From: Motacilla alba alba
Taxonomy: Eukaryota > Chordata > Aves > Passeriformes > Motacillidae
Length of the DNA: 64,000 nucleotides
Reading direction: 5' to 3'
Assembly: GCF_015832195.1 (NCBI RefSeq)
Contig: NC_052046.1
Coordinates: 32,020,911-32,084,910, forward strand
The notes beneath the pieces are model-generated. The model saw only the letters and a program-made list of their open reading frames with translations, was not told the DNA's origin and did not search any database. Made by a program: the position numbers and the translations under genes. This document shows positions 37,371 through 49,174 of the stretch, piece by piece. The stretch's first letter is position 1, and each line of letters starts with the position of its first letter.

Positions 37371-39224
37371 GTAAGTTTTTCTCTACATGCTGGGTATGTC
37401 CTCAGAATTGGTAGAGGGAGAAGAACAACTAGATTATTGCTTGCAAATCTGGTACACTGGAGTCTGGCATCTCAAACACGTCAATGGAAGAAATGATTGG
37501 TATATCTGTAGTAGCACCAGGACTTTAATGTTTAAAAATTTGAATAGGGGGGAAATCAACACAATCTTCTCTTCTGTTGGAATTCATGAGGTCGTGTTTA
37601 GAGGGAGATAAAGCATAACCTACTGATAATCAAATTTTGTCACTGGGTATATGGCAGATACTAGTGATTCTTCACCTTAGGAACATGAAAGTCTTTTTTA
37701 ACCTTTATGTTTTCTGGTCAGTGCTATCAAGACACAGGACTGTACCCTGTATAGATAACACAGATATACTTGTGCCAGGCCTGGATATAAGTTTCACAAG
37801 GTGGCATGAGACAGTTAATTGTGGATTCAGTGGAGTTTAAATTAATTTCATTTCTACCCATTATGTGCATCTTTGGGAAAATGTATGTGAGTATCGACAG
37901 TGTTGCTGTGGATGCAAAGTAGCAGATTGCCCCAATATTCTCTGAATTATTAGTCAATTTTTCTGACCCATCTACTTATTTAACACTGAATTAAAAGAAG
38001 AATGAATGAACAAGACTGCAAAGTGCCATAAAAACCTGCATTTAAAAACAGTTGTTGAGCAGTAACAGAGAGTCTGGACCATTAAAATTTCTTCTTGGGT
38101 TAACTCTTTTTGGCCTTGTCTAAAACTTGGACTTTCAGTTTCAGTGACTGAATTTTTGCACAATTTCTTTCCTCTTCAACTGCTGTGCCTGTGTACAGTT
38201 CTCCAAATCAGATTAGCAGAGACCATATGTTATTTCCTTCTTGGTTTTACCAGATTTCTTCTTGAGTTTCATTTACTCATTGTAAAATGAACACCTTCCC
38301 AATTCATTCTTGGCAGTTGAACCTAAGCCACTAACATAACTCAGAGCAATTTCTTCATTCTTCCTCCACAAGTAGAGGGTTCAGAGATTTACTGTTCTGT
38401 TTTGCTCTGGTCATGCAGCCACAGCATGAAGGATCAGGTCTGCACTGGGAAAGGAGTAAACTGCATAGCTGACAGAGTGAGAAAAAGGGAGATATTTCAT
38501 CAAGGCTAATTCTTTAGTCCTTAAATTAAGGCAACAGTCTAAACTGATATTCATAATGCTTCTGTTGGCTAGGACTCCCACAAATATTGTTTGCTTCTCC
38601 CCAAATCTTGAAGCTATGAGACAAGACATGGCAGTCTTCAAATTTACATATTAGAACAAGGGTGTCATATTAATTGTGCATAATAAATGTGTAATATCAC
38701 CAGACCCTGAAAAATCAGAGTTGGATGACAAGAAGAAAAATAAGTCATCAACTCTCACATGCAGCTTTCCTGCATAAAATAGAATAGACTTTTCAAATTT
38801 GGGTACAGACCCAAAGGATCAGATGTCAATGGTGAAGTCACTCCAGTCAAGGGTCCATCATCTTCTCTTTGTTTTTTTTTGTTTTTTGTTTTTTGCTGCC
38901 TGGTATGGTGTGATTATCACTACACTGTCATAATGTCTGCCTGCTGCCAGTGCTGTCTCTTTTATATGCCTATCAACAAGTTGATGATGCAATTCTGTGT
39001 TCGTTAGCCATTATAAAATCTTAGTAGCTACATCACACACACACAAAAAACCAGTTATAATTCTTCAGACTGACAAATTCAAGTATGCTGTACTTCAGAA
39101 GCTGCCACAATCCCTGCTAGATTCCCCAGAAACGCCTTCTTTTTCACTGTCATATTTGTGAGCAGTCTTGAAGTCAGGCTGAGTGTTAGGAATAGTTTAC
39201 CCTTATCCATCATACACATCTACA

Positions 39225-39600
39225 TGTGATGCCAAGCGCCGTGACCAATCTGGCAGGATTACACGGGTAGACTGTGCGTGTGGGCAGGAGCACTCCTTCC
39301 AGCATGGTGACTGGGAACTCAGTGAGGAGAGGTTGATGCGGTGCCAAATGTGTGCCCAAACAGCTCTGCGCTGTGCAGCATTGGTGGCTCAGGTTGCTAA
39401 CAGCATACACTGTTTTTATCCTGGTGAGCTGGTGCTTTGCAGTTCCTCTTTGGCAGAGCAGCGTGGCCCTGTGCACAGTGATCGTGCTGCCTGCAGCCCC
39501 TGCGGAGCCCCGGCGGAGCCCCGGCTGGCGTGCAGAGTCCTACTGCACTCGCTGCACATCTAACTGCAGCAGCCATGCCTTCAGCTGATTCATGTTTGAA
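39225..39600. other. CpG-dense patch
   Basis: CpG dinucleotides, rare elsewhere in the window, occur about a dozen times here (for example around 39238, 39267, 39277, 39338, 39367, 39482 and 39502-39530). An 11-bp tandem word GCGGAGCCCC lies at 39502-39522. The 126-codon frame 39183-39563 starts with GTG, not ATG, and has no known motif. Possibilities are a small orphan CpG island, a GC-rich remnant of an element, or an exon and promoter of a noncoding RNA. Confidence 0.4.
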
Positions 39601-42600
39601 TCATTCCCCTTACAGTAATCCAATTTCAAGCCCTGGCCTGCAGGTATTTACTACGTATTTCACAATGCTTGTTAATATTTACTGGTTTTTTCCATTTGTG
39701 GATTATATTTGGTGATTCTCTTGCTTTAGGCATCTAACAACAATGTCATGTGCTAAATGATCAGTAGCTGCTGTCAGTCAGCTGTCAGTATTGTACTTTC
39801 AATTTTAACAACTATGCTTACTAGGTTACTGGTGCTAGAATGTGATGTAGCACTGTGCAATTGAAGAGGGTGTTTTTTGCCTTTATAAACAATATTATCT
39901 GCAAATACTTTAAGTTCTCACTTGGAAAATGCTCAGCTGTGGATGATGCAGGTGATTGAAATGGCGATTTGAAAGCTCAGACCCAAAAGAATTGTGAATC
40001 TGCATTAACCTTCAATTGAATCTGGCAACTCCAAGGTACCGCAAATGCCACTAGGCACATTGGATGAAGTAGACCTGGAAAATCTTAGGCAGTATTTTAT
40101 GTATTTAAAAAGAAAGACAAAGCAGATTGTGAAGCAATTTGTTCAGTGTTTTCCTGTTCCCAAAGTTAAGAACAGCTGGCTACAAATCCCAGACATGGAT
40201 GGAGTTCTGATCTCAATGAATTTGTTCTGGGTGAAGTCCTGGGCACAGTGGTCACATGATTTTAGTTATGATGTTTATTATAACTTGTACCTGATATCAG
40301 CATCACAAGTGAGAGATATAACCACAGTTAAACCAATTTTAAAATGTAAGGTAGTTGCTGACCACATCTGACAATCACAAACAGTACAACCATATAAACT
40401 TACTTGCACAATACAATGCAAGTATAGAGACCATTTAATGAAATGTTTTCTACATTGTTGTAGGAGACACTGCTATAAGATACAAATAATTATTTAATGT
40501 AAATACCTGGAAAATGGAACTACTGTTTTACCTTCACGTTTCATCTTATCATTACTTTCTGAGAGTTTGTGCCATCTCTCTGACAATTCAACTCATGCTG
40601 ATAATGGAGATGAAATTATCACCTGTGTAACTGTGCCTTTCTAGGAAAAATCCAGTTTTAGAAACCAATAATTAATCAGAAGCAAACCCACTTTTAACTG
40701 CTTGGGAAAAGTTGGTAGCTAAGTAGCAAACAGTCCACAGTTTCAAAGCATACAAACTCAAAAAATTGAAATTAAAATTCTCAATCCTATGAGTAATTAT
40801 GTCACATAGCCACCATTAACCCATATCACCAAGGAAGAGTATTACAGTTATTCTGTAGAATAATTTTGAATGTCAACACAGAATTTAATGTATCTTTTTA
40901 ATATTAAAGAATAATTGTATAATATTTGCTAAGTAGAAAACTAGGTGATTAGGAAGCTGATAATTATTTCTCTGTGTGTGGCTTTCTGATCCCAATTACT
41001 TTTGGTCATTGAAATATGATATTTACAGTATTTGTGGGTTTGTTTTTTTTTTTTGTCACACACTATCAGTACAGATCTGTCCATGAATTAATTTTGTAAA
41101 ATATACCCTAATAGTTTTCTGCATTTAAATTTAGAATTTAGTGACCCAGAATATACAGTTTTTGGTAATTATCTCTTATTTGGAGATCAGATGTCTAAAA
41201 ATCAGAAATAGCAGCAAGTTTCAAGCTAGGTTTTTCTGCACAAATTTCTCCTCTGGCTGTTTTTCTAAAATGAAGAATGTTTTTATACATTTCATATTTG
41301 AGATTCATTAAATAATCTGGATCATTCTCAGACACTGTGAATGTAATAAGGGAATCATGAGGAACATGGTGTCAATTCAGCTATTAATTTTATTTCATTA
41401 AAATTAAGTTGCAGTAGGCAGCTGTGAATGAAATAATTTCACTGAGTTTTGGGTTCAGAAAGGTTCTTTAGAGTACATTTTTTGTGCGAGCTGAAATACC
41501 TTAGTATTCTAATTTTAATGATTGTGGTTGATTTTTCTTCTCTGCCTCCCCCCCGCCCAGATGTGTGTGACCAGACTTAAAAAATGTAATGTGATAACAA
41601 AATAGTTAAACTATCAATATTTTTATATTTCTGAAGGTTTGTAACGCAACTTTTCCAGTAAAAAGATCCATTGCTTAGTCCCAGTGTTTAAAAATCAGTC
41701 CAGTGGTTTTGCATGCTAAAGCTTTCCCAGATCACCAGCTGACACAGATTAATGCCATCTCCGTACCTTTGCAACCCATGCCCTATAATCACCTATGACC
41801 AATGTGGAAGAGAAGACAGAGAAGTGAGGGACGTACACAGGCTCAAAAGGGATGTAGAACTTTACATGCATAGGGACAGGCAAACTAAGTGTTCTCCTTG
41901 TGCACCTAAGGCTTCTATGTTAGCTCTCCCAGATCACAAAATTTATTGTAGTGACCTCAAGCAGTTTGGAAGAAAAAAATCCTTGATAACAAAAAACAGC
42001 AGTTTATGCTGCAAATATAATTCCAAGAGCATGTGAAAATAGACGTTTAAAAAATGTGGTGACAGTACCTCAAGACTATATTTGCTGATAGCATAAAATT
42101 GTATCTACGTTCTTTTACTTTTATGCTATTTCAAATAAGAACTGTCTGCAGTAAATCACCTACCACCATGTGATATTTGTAAATAATAGCAAGGTCTTTC
42201 TATTTAAGATAAAATAAAACAGTTTTTTACAGCAGCTGTGGGAGCTTTGTCAATGCATGTGCTGGTTGGGATGCTCTGAAGAGGGTTTAGTCACCAAGTT
42301 TAATGGCACTGCTGTTGTACTTCCCTGTTTTAAGTTCCAGCTCCTTCTCCCCTGTGTTTCACTATCTTCTGCTAGTGCTTGCTCTCTCTGGTAACAGCTG
42401 TAGACTTAAAACCACAGATGAATTAGAAGTGGAAATTTTCAAAATTAGTGTAACTCAGTGAAACTCAGAAATCCTACTATGACTTCATCCATAAGCTTCT
42501 GCATCTAAATTCTTTTTAGACATTCACAGAAATTTAGATTTAGCAGCCTAAAGTGGTGAACTTTTAGTGGTGAACTGCAAATATTATTTGGCATTTGAGT

Positions 42601-45285
42601 GTGCATAATGGCTTCCTTTCAAAGCTTTTAAATACTTCCTGTGTCTTGAATCTCAGTTGCATTTTCTAGCCTTCTTTTCCCATCTCCTCATGACATTGAA
42701 AAAGTATGGTGCTCAACTAAAACATACACACTTAGTTTGTCTTGCAATGACTCTGAATTTTGAAATACCTGGAAATACTAAGATGTGCATGCTGAATTTT
42801 CATACAGTTTACTAATATGTTTGACCAAGTAGTCTTGTTTTATTACATCTATCAATTTTCTCTTCCCGTAAGGGTTTTCACATTGCAAAGTAATAACAGT
42901 AAGAAATTATCCAAAGTAACACGGATTAACAATTTTTTGATTCTATGAGTGGCTTTGCTTTCCACATTGAATTTAGTGAATGTTAAACTAATGATACTGA
43001 GTGAAAATAATAAGATGATAATTATCATTTAATGCTTTCTGTGCAGCTAAACCCTACCTATCTTTTGTGTTAAGACATACTGTAATATGGTAAGTGCAAA
43101 ATACTACTCAGAAAAGATGACTATGTGAAAAGTATGTGGATTATATTAGTAGAGTTTTTAAGGTTTAGCAGAATCTTCGTAACATACTTAAAAAATTACA
43201 GTTTGGTCTACTCAGCCTCCTTTATGAATTATATATATAATTATATATTCTTACTGCTACTGTTTGGGAGCAGTTTTAACAGTTATTACAGAGATTTGTA
43301 GTAATATTAGTGTTTCTTAATGGGAGACTTTAAAAGACTCACCTGATGCAAATTGGGGTGTATTTTTTCAGTTAGGGATAAAAGGAAGTATATAATTTCA
43401 GATTTAAGGTGTATTATTGGCGAGTTATCTACTCTGTTACAGGATTGTGACCGGCAGCAATCTTGAGGTAGAAGTGCCTGAGGCTGTTCATCGACTGTTT
43501 CCAGAGTTCTCATCTGCTTTGTTACAATTGTTCTCAAAGCATTAATGTCTCTTTAAAAAATACTACATCAAATTTTTCAGTGTTAATGGCAGCAGAAGGA
43601 CGCAGTTTCACTGTGGCATTTATGAATCATCATGACCATGTCTTATCATAATTAACATGTTTTTTGGTTTTTTTCAGTTTCAGATTTAACCATGTGAATT
43701 TTCAAGAAAAACAGTAATGCTCCCAAACCTATGGTCTTGATTGTGGTACTCGGAATAGAAACTGGTACTTAAAAATAAATTGAATCAAAACTATGGATAA
43801 AGGCTGAAACTGCAAAACTATGAAGGGGCGTTGTTTTTGAAATTAGTGTATTTAAGATGCTTACAGAAGATGATGGAGAACTAGATCAAATTTCCTCTTC
43901 AATATGGCATTGGTTCCACTCTTTTAGCTCTTAGGATAGGTTTAACTGGCATTGGGAAGAAATAATGAATTCCGTTGTTGAAGCAGTTCCTTTTTTTTTT
44001 TTAATAAAATTAGTATATTGAAATAGTAGCTGACTTTCAGAGTTAGAATTTGAGAGTAATAAAAATGTTGATTAGGGTGCTTACCTTATAACAATGAATT
44101 TCAATGCCGATTTTACTAACAAAAAATGGAGCAATTTCTACAGGAATATTGTGGGCCCCCATTTGAAGCAGTCTAATCTTGTCAACCTGGGAGACATATT
44201 CTAAAGTACTGGTTTATCTGCAATATAAAAAATAACCCACCCTCCCTTCTCAATCTCCAGAATCTTAGTATCGGAAATGCATTCCATAATAAAATGGACT
44301 TTAATTTTGAAGGAGAATTTTAGACTGTGAGCACCAGAAGCTGAAGTCAAACATACATGGTCATGGATGTTTGTGAAAAAAAAAAACAAAAACTCAGTGC
44401 TGGTAATAAAATCTGTTTATTGAGAACTTCCATTACTTCCACTGTTAACACTGAATATGGATATTCTCTGAAAAGTCTCTGAAAAATCTATTTATTCCAT
44501 CTGTTTGAGCTTCACACCAGAGTTGTTTATTATTATATTCAATAATAATTTATTAATATTTTATATAACAATAATTTTTATTATTATAAAATTTGTATTT
44601 ATTAGTCATTCAGTAGTTTAAATCTTTCTGCATCAAGGAAAGCCTTCTTTTATTTCTGCAGGTGTCATCTGATCCTGGGAATTGATTTCAGTTTCCAAGT
44701 TGCACTGTCAGGCATGTACAAGCTAATTGAATTGGTGAAAAAGAACAAACAAAAAATAAGCATGTAGAATGCAACTAGTTACAAAACTGTAGTAACAAAT
44801 GGTCATATGGTCTTTATTTATTTACCATGTCATATGGTCTTTATTTATTTACTTTGCAGCATTCCCAAACTTTTTATTCAGTTCTCCTTCAACAAAATGC
44901 TGATTTCTTGTTATATAACTTTTAGCATTATATTTTATAAGTACCATGATGTTATATTTATTATTTTGCTTTATTGTTGATGTTAATCAAACTATTATTC
45001 TTCTAACTGCAAAAGCTTAAAATTATGTCTTTCAATAAAGGACTGATAATCTAACACTCAGTGAAGCCTGAATAGCATCTGTCAAACTATTTAATTTCTT
45101 TTCTGACATACGCAATCAATGCAAACAAACATGGTTTTCGTTTCATTATCCATCAACAAAGACAATTTGACAATATCTAAAGCATTAATTGCTTGGATTA
45201 AAACATTCTGGTGCATGTTCTGTTTTAATATTTAACAGTTTAATTTTAAAACCGCCTGCCCCAGCTGGGGTTGCACTTTATAGAG
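39601..45285. other. Unique AT-rich noncoding DNA
   Basis: No recognised gene. An ATG-initiated 108-codon frame lies at 40045-40371; it has no motif I know and no splice or Kozak support strong enough to call it. AT-rich tracts occur at 43224-43248 (including a 16-bp palindrome) and 44520-44600. Homopolymer T runs lie at 41043-41054 and 43991-44002. Confidence 0.6.
44803..44852. repeat. 23-bp direct repeat, period 27
   Basis: TCATATGGTCTTTATTTATT (plus TAC) at 44803-44825 recurs at 44830-44852 with four bases between. Local duplication in AT-rich DNA. Confidence 0.85.
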
Positions 45286-45620
45286 GATTTCCCTGACATT
45301 TGTTTGAGTCGCTCTAACATGGCCTCACTGCCGGTCTGTGTGCTGAACACTTCCCCAGAAAATACATGAGATCAAGGCCTTGCCTTTTTCTGGGAAGGAG
45401 AAATGTTTGATCAAAGGATACAACTTGAAAATGCACGTGTCTCTCTTGTGCGGCTGAGGGAGCAGACGGGAGACCCCTGGGTGGTCTGTGGGAGGGCTCA
45501 TCACACGGGGCAGCAGCTACAACATAAGCCTCTTGCCTGGTGTACATGTGCACATAAATGCAGGACACTGTTGCCCTCTCTTTCCTGGAATCAACAGCGT
45601 AGATTCAGAAGGTCAGGATG
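45250..45620. other. GC-richer unique patch with palindromic E-box
   Basis: Composition rises and several CpGs appear (near 45308, 45330, 45436, 45450, 45468 and 45507). A perfect 12-bp palindrome CCCCAGCTGGGG with a central CAGCTG E-box lies at 45259-45270. Opposing short frames (45403-45621 plus, 45314-45568 minus) have no known motif. It could be regulatory DNA; no gene call is justified. Confidence 0.3.
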
Positions 45621-45624
45621 ACAC

Positions 45625-48580
45625 AAAAGGATGGGGTACATAAAGATGTCTGGATTTTGGTAAGAACATATTTTAGAGGCATTTCACCTGTGCCATTTCT
45701 GAAAAATCCTGAGTTGTTTAACTAGCAGTGCCTTTGTGAGCCTGATATCAAATGATCCACAGGCCCATAGATAGTTTATTTTTATAATGTTTTCCCTTCG
45801 CGTGTTATTTTCTGTTTCTCATTCTTATGTTATCTTCCTTACTGAGCAAATACTATCACTGAGTGTAAGACTCCATGACAATGCCTCTTTGCTTTCTTTT
45901 TGTGATTAAAGCTTCTCATTCACAGCATATATTTTGCAAGCAGTAATGACTGAAAAATTACTTGGTATTTTTATGCATTTATTCAGAATAATTTTATCTG
46001 AGTTGTAGTAGTAATTATTATCTCCTACTTACACGTCTCAGCTTTCTGTACTGCTCAGTTTATTGTTCTGTAATTTATACTTCTCTATGTCTAGTTTAGA
46101 ACATTCATTCATAACAGGAGTTATAATGGTCTCTGAGGTTGGGCTGGCAAGGTATTATAGCTGTTGCAATTATTCTCTGTTTTACCTGGAAACCATAGTG
46201 TCTCCAAATCTGGGGCAGAACACTGACTTTTGTCCCAAAGGTATTACCACTGAGGCAAGAAAGGATATATACAGATGCATGAAGAATCCACTGAAACAAT
46301 CAACTAGTTTGTTGTCAAGTGCTTTCTGTGCCTGACATTTTCTCAGGTTTAGTAGGCATAATGACAAAGAAGTTGGAGGAGAAGCTAAGTCTTCAGGCTG
46401 TTGCTGTAGCTCTTATCAAGCACAGGAGTCAGTTGCTGTTTGTTCATTAGTTTAGGCAGATTGATGGAAACTGTTACAGACCACCAGAGTCAGACCCCAA
46501 ACAGGGACAAACAAGGACTCCTATATATTTTAAATCATTTTTCCTGCATATTTTTCCTAATTTTTCACTTAATAAAATGCACCGTGAAAAAAAGTTAAGG
46601 ATAGCCAGGATTTTGAAACGGGCTCACTAAATTATAAAAGATAAGATAAAAAAGTTAATCAACTGCCATATGATGAATGAGAAAAGACCGATCAGAAAAA
46701 AAAAGATAAGCAAACACTTTTTTTCCTTTCTAAGATAGTTGTAGATTTGTCTGGACTACAAAGTCTGGTATTTCACTTCTAGCAATTAGCAAATGGATAC
46801 TTTCACATTCCTTACAATAAACATTCCTGTTTTACAGCTGGATGCAGTGCTCTGCAGAGTGACAATTTTTGATTTAACTCTTTGGCAGAAATTCTGATGA
46901 TTAGAGAGAGTGCATGGTGGCGTAGTAACTCTTTTTTTGTTAAAAGCGGCAATGTCTTCCCAAAGGGACTACTTTTCTGATGTGATATATAGCAATAGTA
47001 ATAGATAATTGTAGATTTAATGGAGAAAAATAATTACAATTGAATTGACAAGCTTAATCTAGCTAGGCAGAGAGCTCTGAGGAAGCCACATCTCCCTTGC
47101 TTTATAGCTGTTCTGTCAATTTCAGTGTGATATATTCTGTCATTTTTATACAGATGCAACTTCTAGTCTTTAAGAGACTAAAGAATTTATGTTTTGGCAG
47201 TATTATGAAAGACTGTCATTTTACATTAGCAGAAATATGAAAGATTTGCAAACTAAATCTTCATGCCTGGCCAAGTCCCAAACAAAAAAAAAAAAAAAAA
47301 GATAGATGTTAAATTTCTCTAACGCCACTACCTAGACTGTACTTATTAATGTTCTAAAATTTATATTCTTTCAGACTAAAATTATGTAAGGATTAAATTG
47401 AGCAGATTAATTAATATGAAAGAGTGTTCAGCCTACAAATATAATGAATAATACTAGAGAATCTTTAACATCTTCAAGGGAAGGGGAAGGCATCTTGCTG
47501 TTAAAGGACTGTTCTGTGCTTACATTTTATGTAACCAAGTTTGAGGTGATACTACTTCCCTTACATGTCAGAAATATACTACTTAGGAGAAGCCAAAGAA
47601 TCTAAGCTTATCTTTTCGTTTGTTTTTATTGGGATTGCTTTCATGGAATCACCTGGAACTGATGCCTAGTCTTTAATTTGTAATGCTGTAAACAAGAGGG
47701 AATGAAAACCCCTAACCCCTTTGGCCATTTGACAGGGAAAAAGTCAAAGAGTGAAGCCAGCAAGACTCTTACATCTTGTCCCAAGCTACAGAGGGAAGAA
47801 AGCATCAAGGGAGAAGAAACTAGGAGAAACAAAAAATGAGGCGGCTGTAAACAAATAGGAAAGGGACAGGTCGAAACTTCTAGAAGCTGATCAAGAAAGA
47901 GGGAATGACTATCAAAACAGAAAAGGACCAGAAGCCAAGAAAGGAAGGAAGAAAAGAAAAAGTAGAGAAATTGAGAAGGTCAAAAGAAACAGTACAAACA
48001 GCAAACATCTACAAATATTGTGGGCAACAGTGTGGAAAAACTGTTATGTAAGATTGTGATGTATTTGCCTTAATAATGGGGTTGGATTTGATAAGCTCAG
48101 ACAGCATGACCAGTTTTGTGCTCTCGGGGTGTTCAGCAAAAAATGCAAAAGTTTTCAGTGAACATATCTTTTTAAAGATGTTAGAAAAGAATGTGTCAGT
48201 GATAGATATATAGCCTTCTAGTAACCTGTAAGTCACTGCTAGTAACCTAAAAGTCTTTGAACAGTGCACACTTTGAACCTATATCAACCAAATTTTTATT
48301 TCACCAACACTAATTTGCAAGATATTCCAAAAGAGCTACCTGGCCCATTTTCACTGAATTTTCAAATAGTTGGAACATTTATGTTTCTAGAATGAGCATT
48401 AATAGCAAAAAAGCAAGGAGGATTATGCAGATGAAAATAGACTACTTCATATATTATTCCTGAACACAGTCACCAAAACATAAAGGTGGAATTCCATCCA
48501 GAGATAAATTTGAAGAATTTATGTGTCTTTAATACAAGTAAATAAAACTTATGGGTAACTGCTCTTCCTAAACACATCAA
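45625..48580. other. Unique noncoding DNA; purine-rich end
   Basis: No gene recognised. A run of 17 A lies at 47284-47300. From about 47780 to 48000 the plus strand is strongly purine-rich (GAAGG/AGAAAAG words), close to the start of the following CR1. Short frames only. Confidence 0.6.
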
Positions 48581-48584
48581 TAGC

Positions 48585-49170
48585 AGTGTGGCCAGCAGGT
48601 CAAAGGAGGTGACTCTCCTTCTCCACTTTGCTCTGATGAGACCCTTCTACAGTGCTGTGTCCAGCTCTGGTGTCCCCAGCATAAGAAGGACATGGAACTG
48701 TAGGAGCCAGTCCAGAGGAGGAACAGGAAGTCGATGAAGGGGCTAGAGCACGTCCCCTACAAAGCCAGGCTGAGACAGTTGGGGCTGTTCAGCCTGGGGA
48801 AGGGAAGGTTGTGTGCAGACCTCATGGCAACCTTGCAGGATCTGAAAGGTCCTGCAGGGAAGCTGGAGAGGGACCCTTCATCAGGAACTGCTGGGGCATG
48901 ACAAAGAGTAATAGGTAAAAACTGAAAGGGAAGAAATTTAGGTTAGATATTGGGAAGCAATTCTTTACTGTGAGGATTGTGAGACACTGGAACAGGTTGC
49001 CCAGAGAAGCTGTGGATGCCCCATCCCTGGCAGTGTTCAAGGCCAGCTTGGATAAGGCCTTGAACAACCTGGTCTAGTGGGAGGCATCCCTGCCTATGGC
49101 AGTAGGAGCTGGGACTAGATGATCTTTACTGTCCCTTCCAACCCTTACCATTCTGTAATCCTGTGATCTA
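48585..49170 (+). mobile_element. CR1 LINE, best preserved copy (about 0.6 kb of 3' end)
   Basis: The tract runs through the 3' part of avian CR1 in order: GTGTGGCCAGCAGGTCAAAG, GTGCTGTGTCCAGCTCTGG, GTCCAGAGGAGGAACAGGAA, TACAAAGCCAGGCTGAGACA, TTCAGCCTGGGGAAGGGAAG, GGTTAGATATTGGGAAGCAA, ACTGGAACAGGTTGCCCAGA, CTGGCAGTGTTCAAGGCCAG, AACAACCTGGTCTAGTGGGA and CCATTCTGTAATCCTGTGAT. It keeps nearly all landmarks, so it appears younger than the other CR1 pieces here. It is 5'-truncated and carries no complete coding region. Frames on the opposite strand (48822-49067) are shadows. Confidence 0.96.
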
Positions 49171-49174
49171 CGAA

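Larger units (their letters stand above)
34575..39180. other. Unique AT-rich noncoding DNA with one good exon-like stretch
   Basis: No recognised gene. The stretch 37321-37370 has near-consensus splice sites on both sides (see its own entry). The part at 36360-36640, with an ATGCAAAT octamer at 36524-36531, reads like conserved noncoding DNA. Frames up to 111 codons (minus strand, 35769-36104) match nothing known. Runs of T occur at 36960-36971 and around 38870-38900. Confidence 0.55.

Noticed and set aside
39183..39563. 126-codon frame across the CpG-dense patch
   Set aside because: Opens only with GTG. The Cys/Ala-rich content follows from GC composition. No known motif.
42938..42950. GATTCTATGAG resembling a CR1 tail
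   Set aside because: No other CR1 landmark precedes or follows it; an 11-base match is expected by chance.
44080..44125. Minus-strand exon with donor read as CTTAC on the plus strand
   Set aside because: Acceptor and donor words exist 31 bases apart, but the donor has C at +6, an in-phase stop begins the segment, and the region is featureless AT-rich DNA.
47284..47300. A17 run as a poly-A tail of a processed pseudogene or SINE
   Set aside because: No coding remnant or SINE body lies upstream and no target-site duplication was seen.
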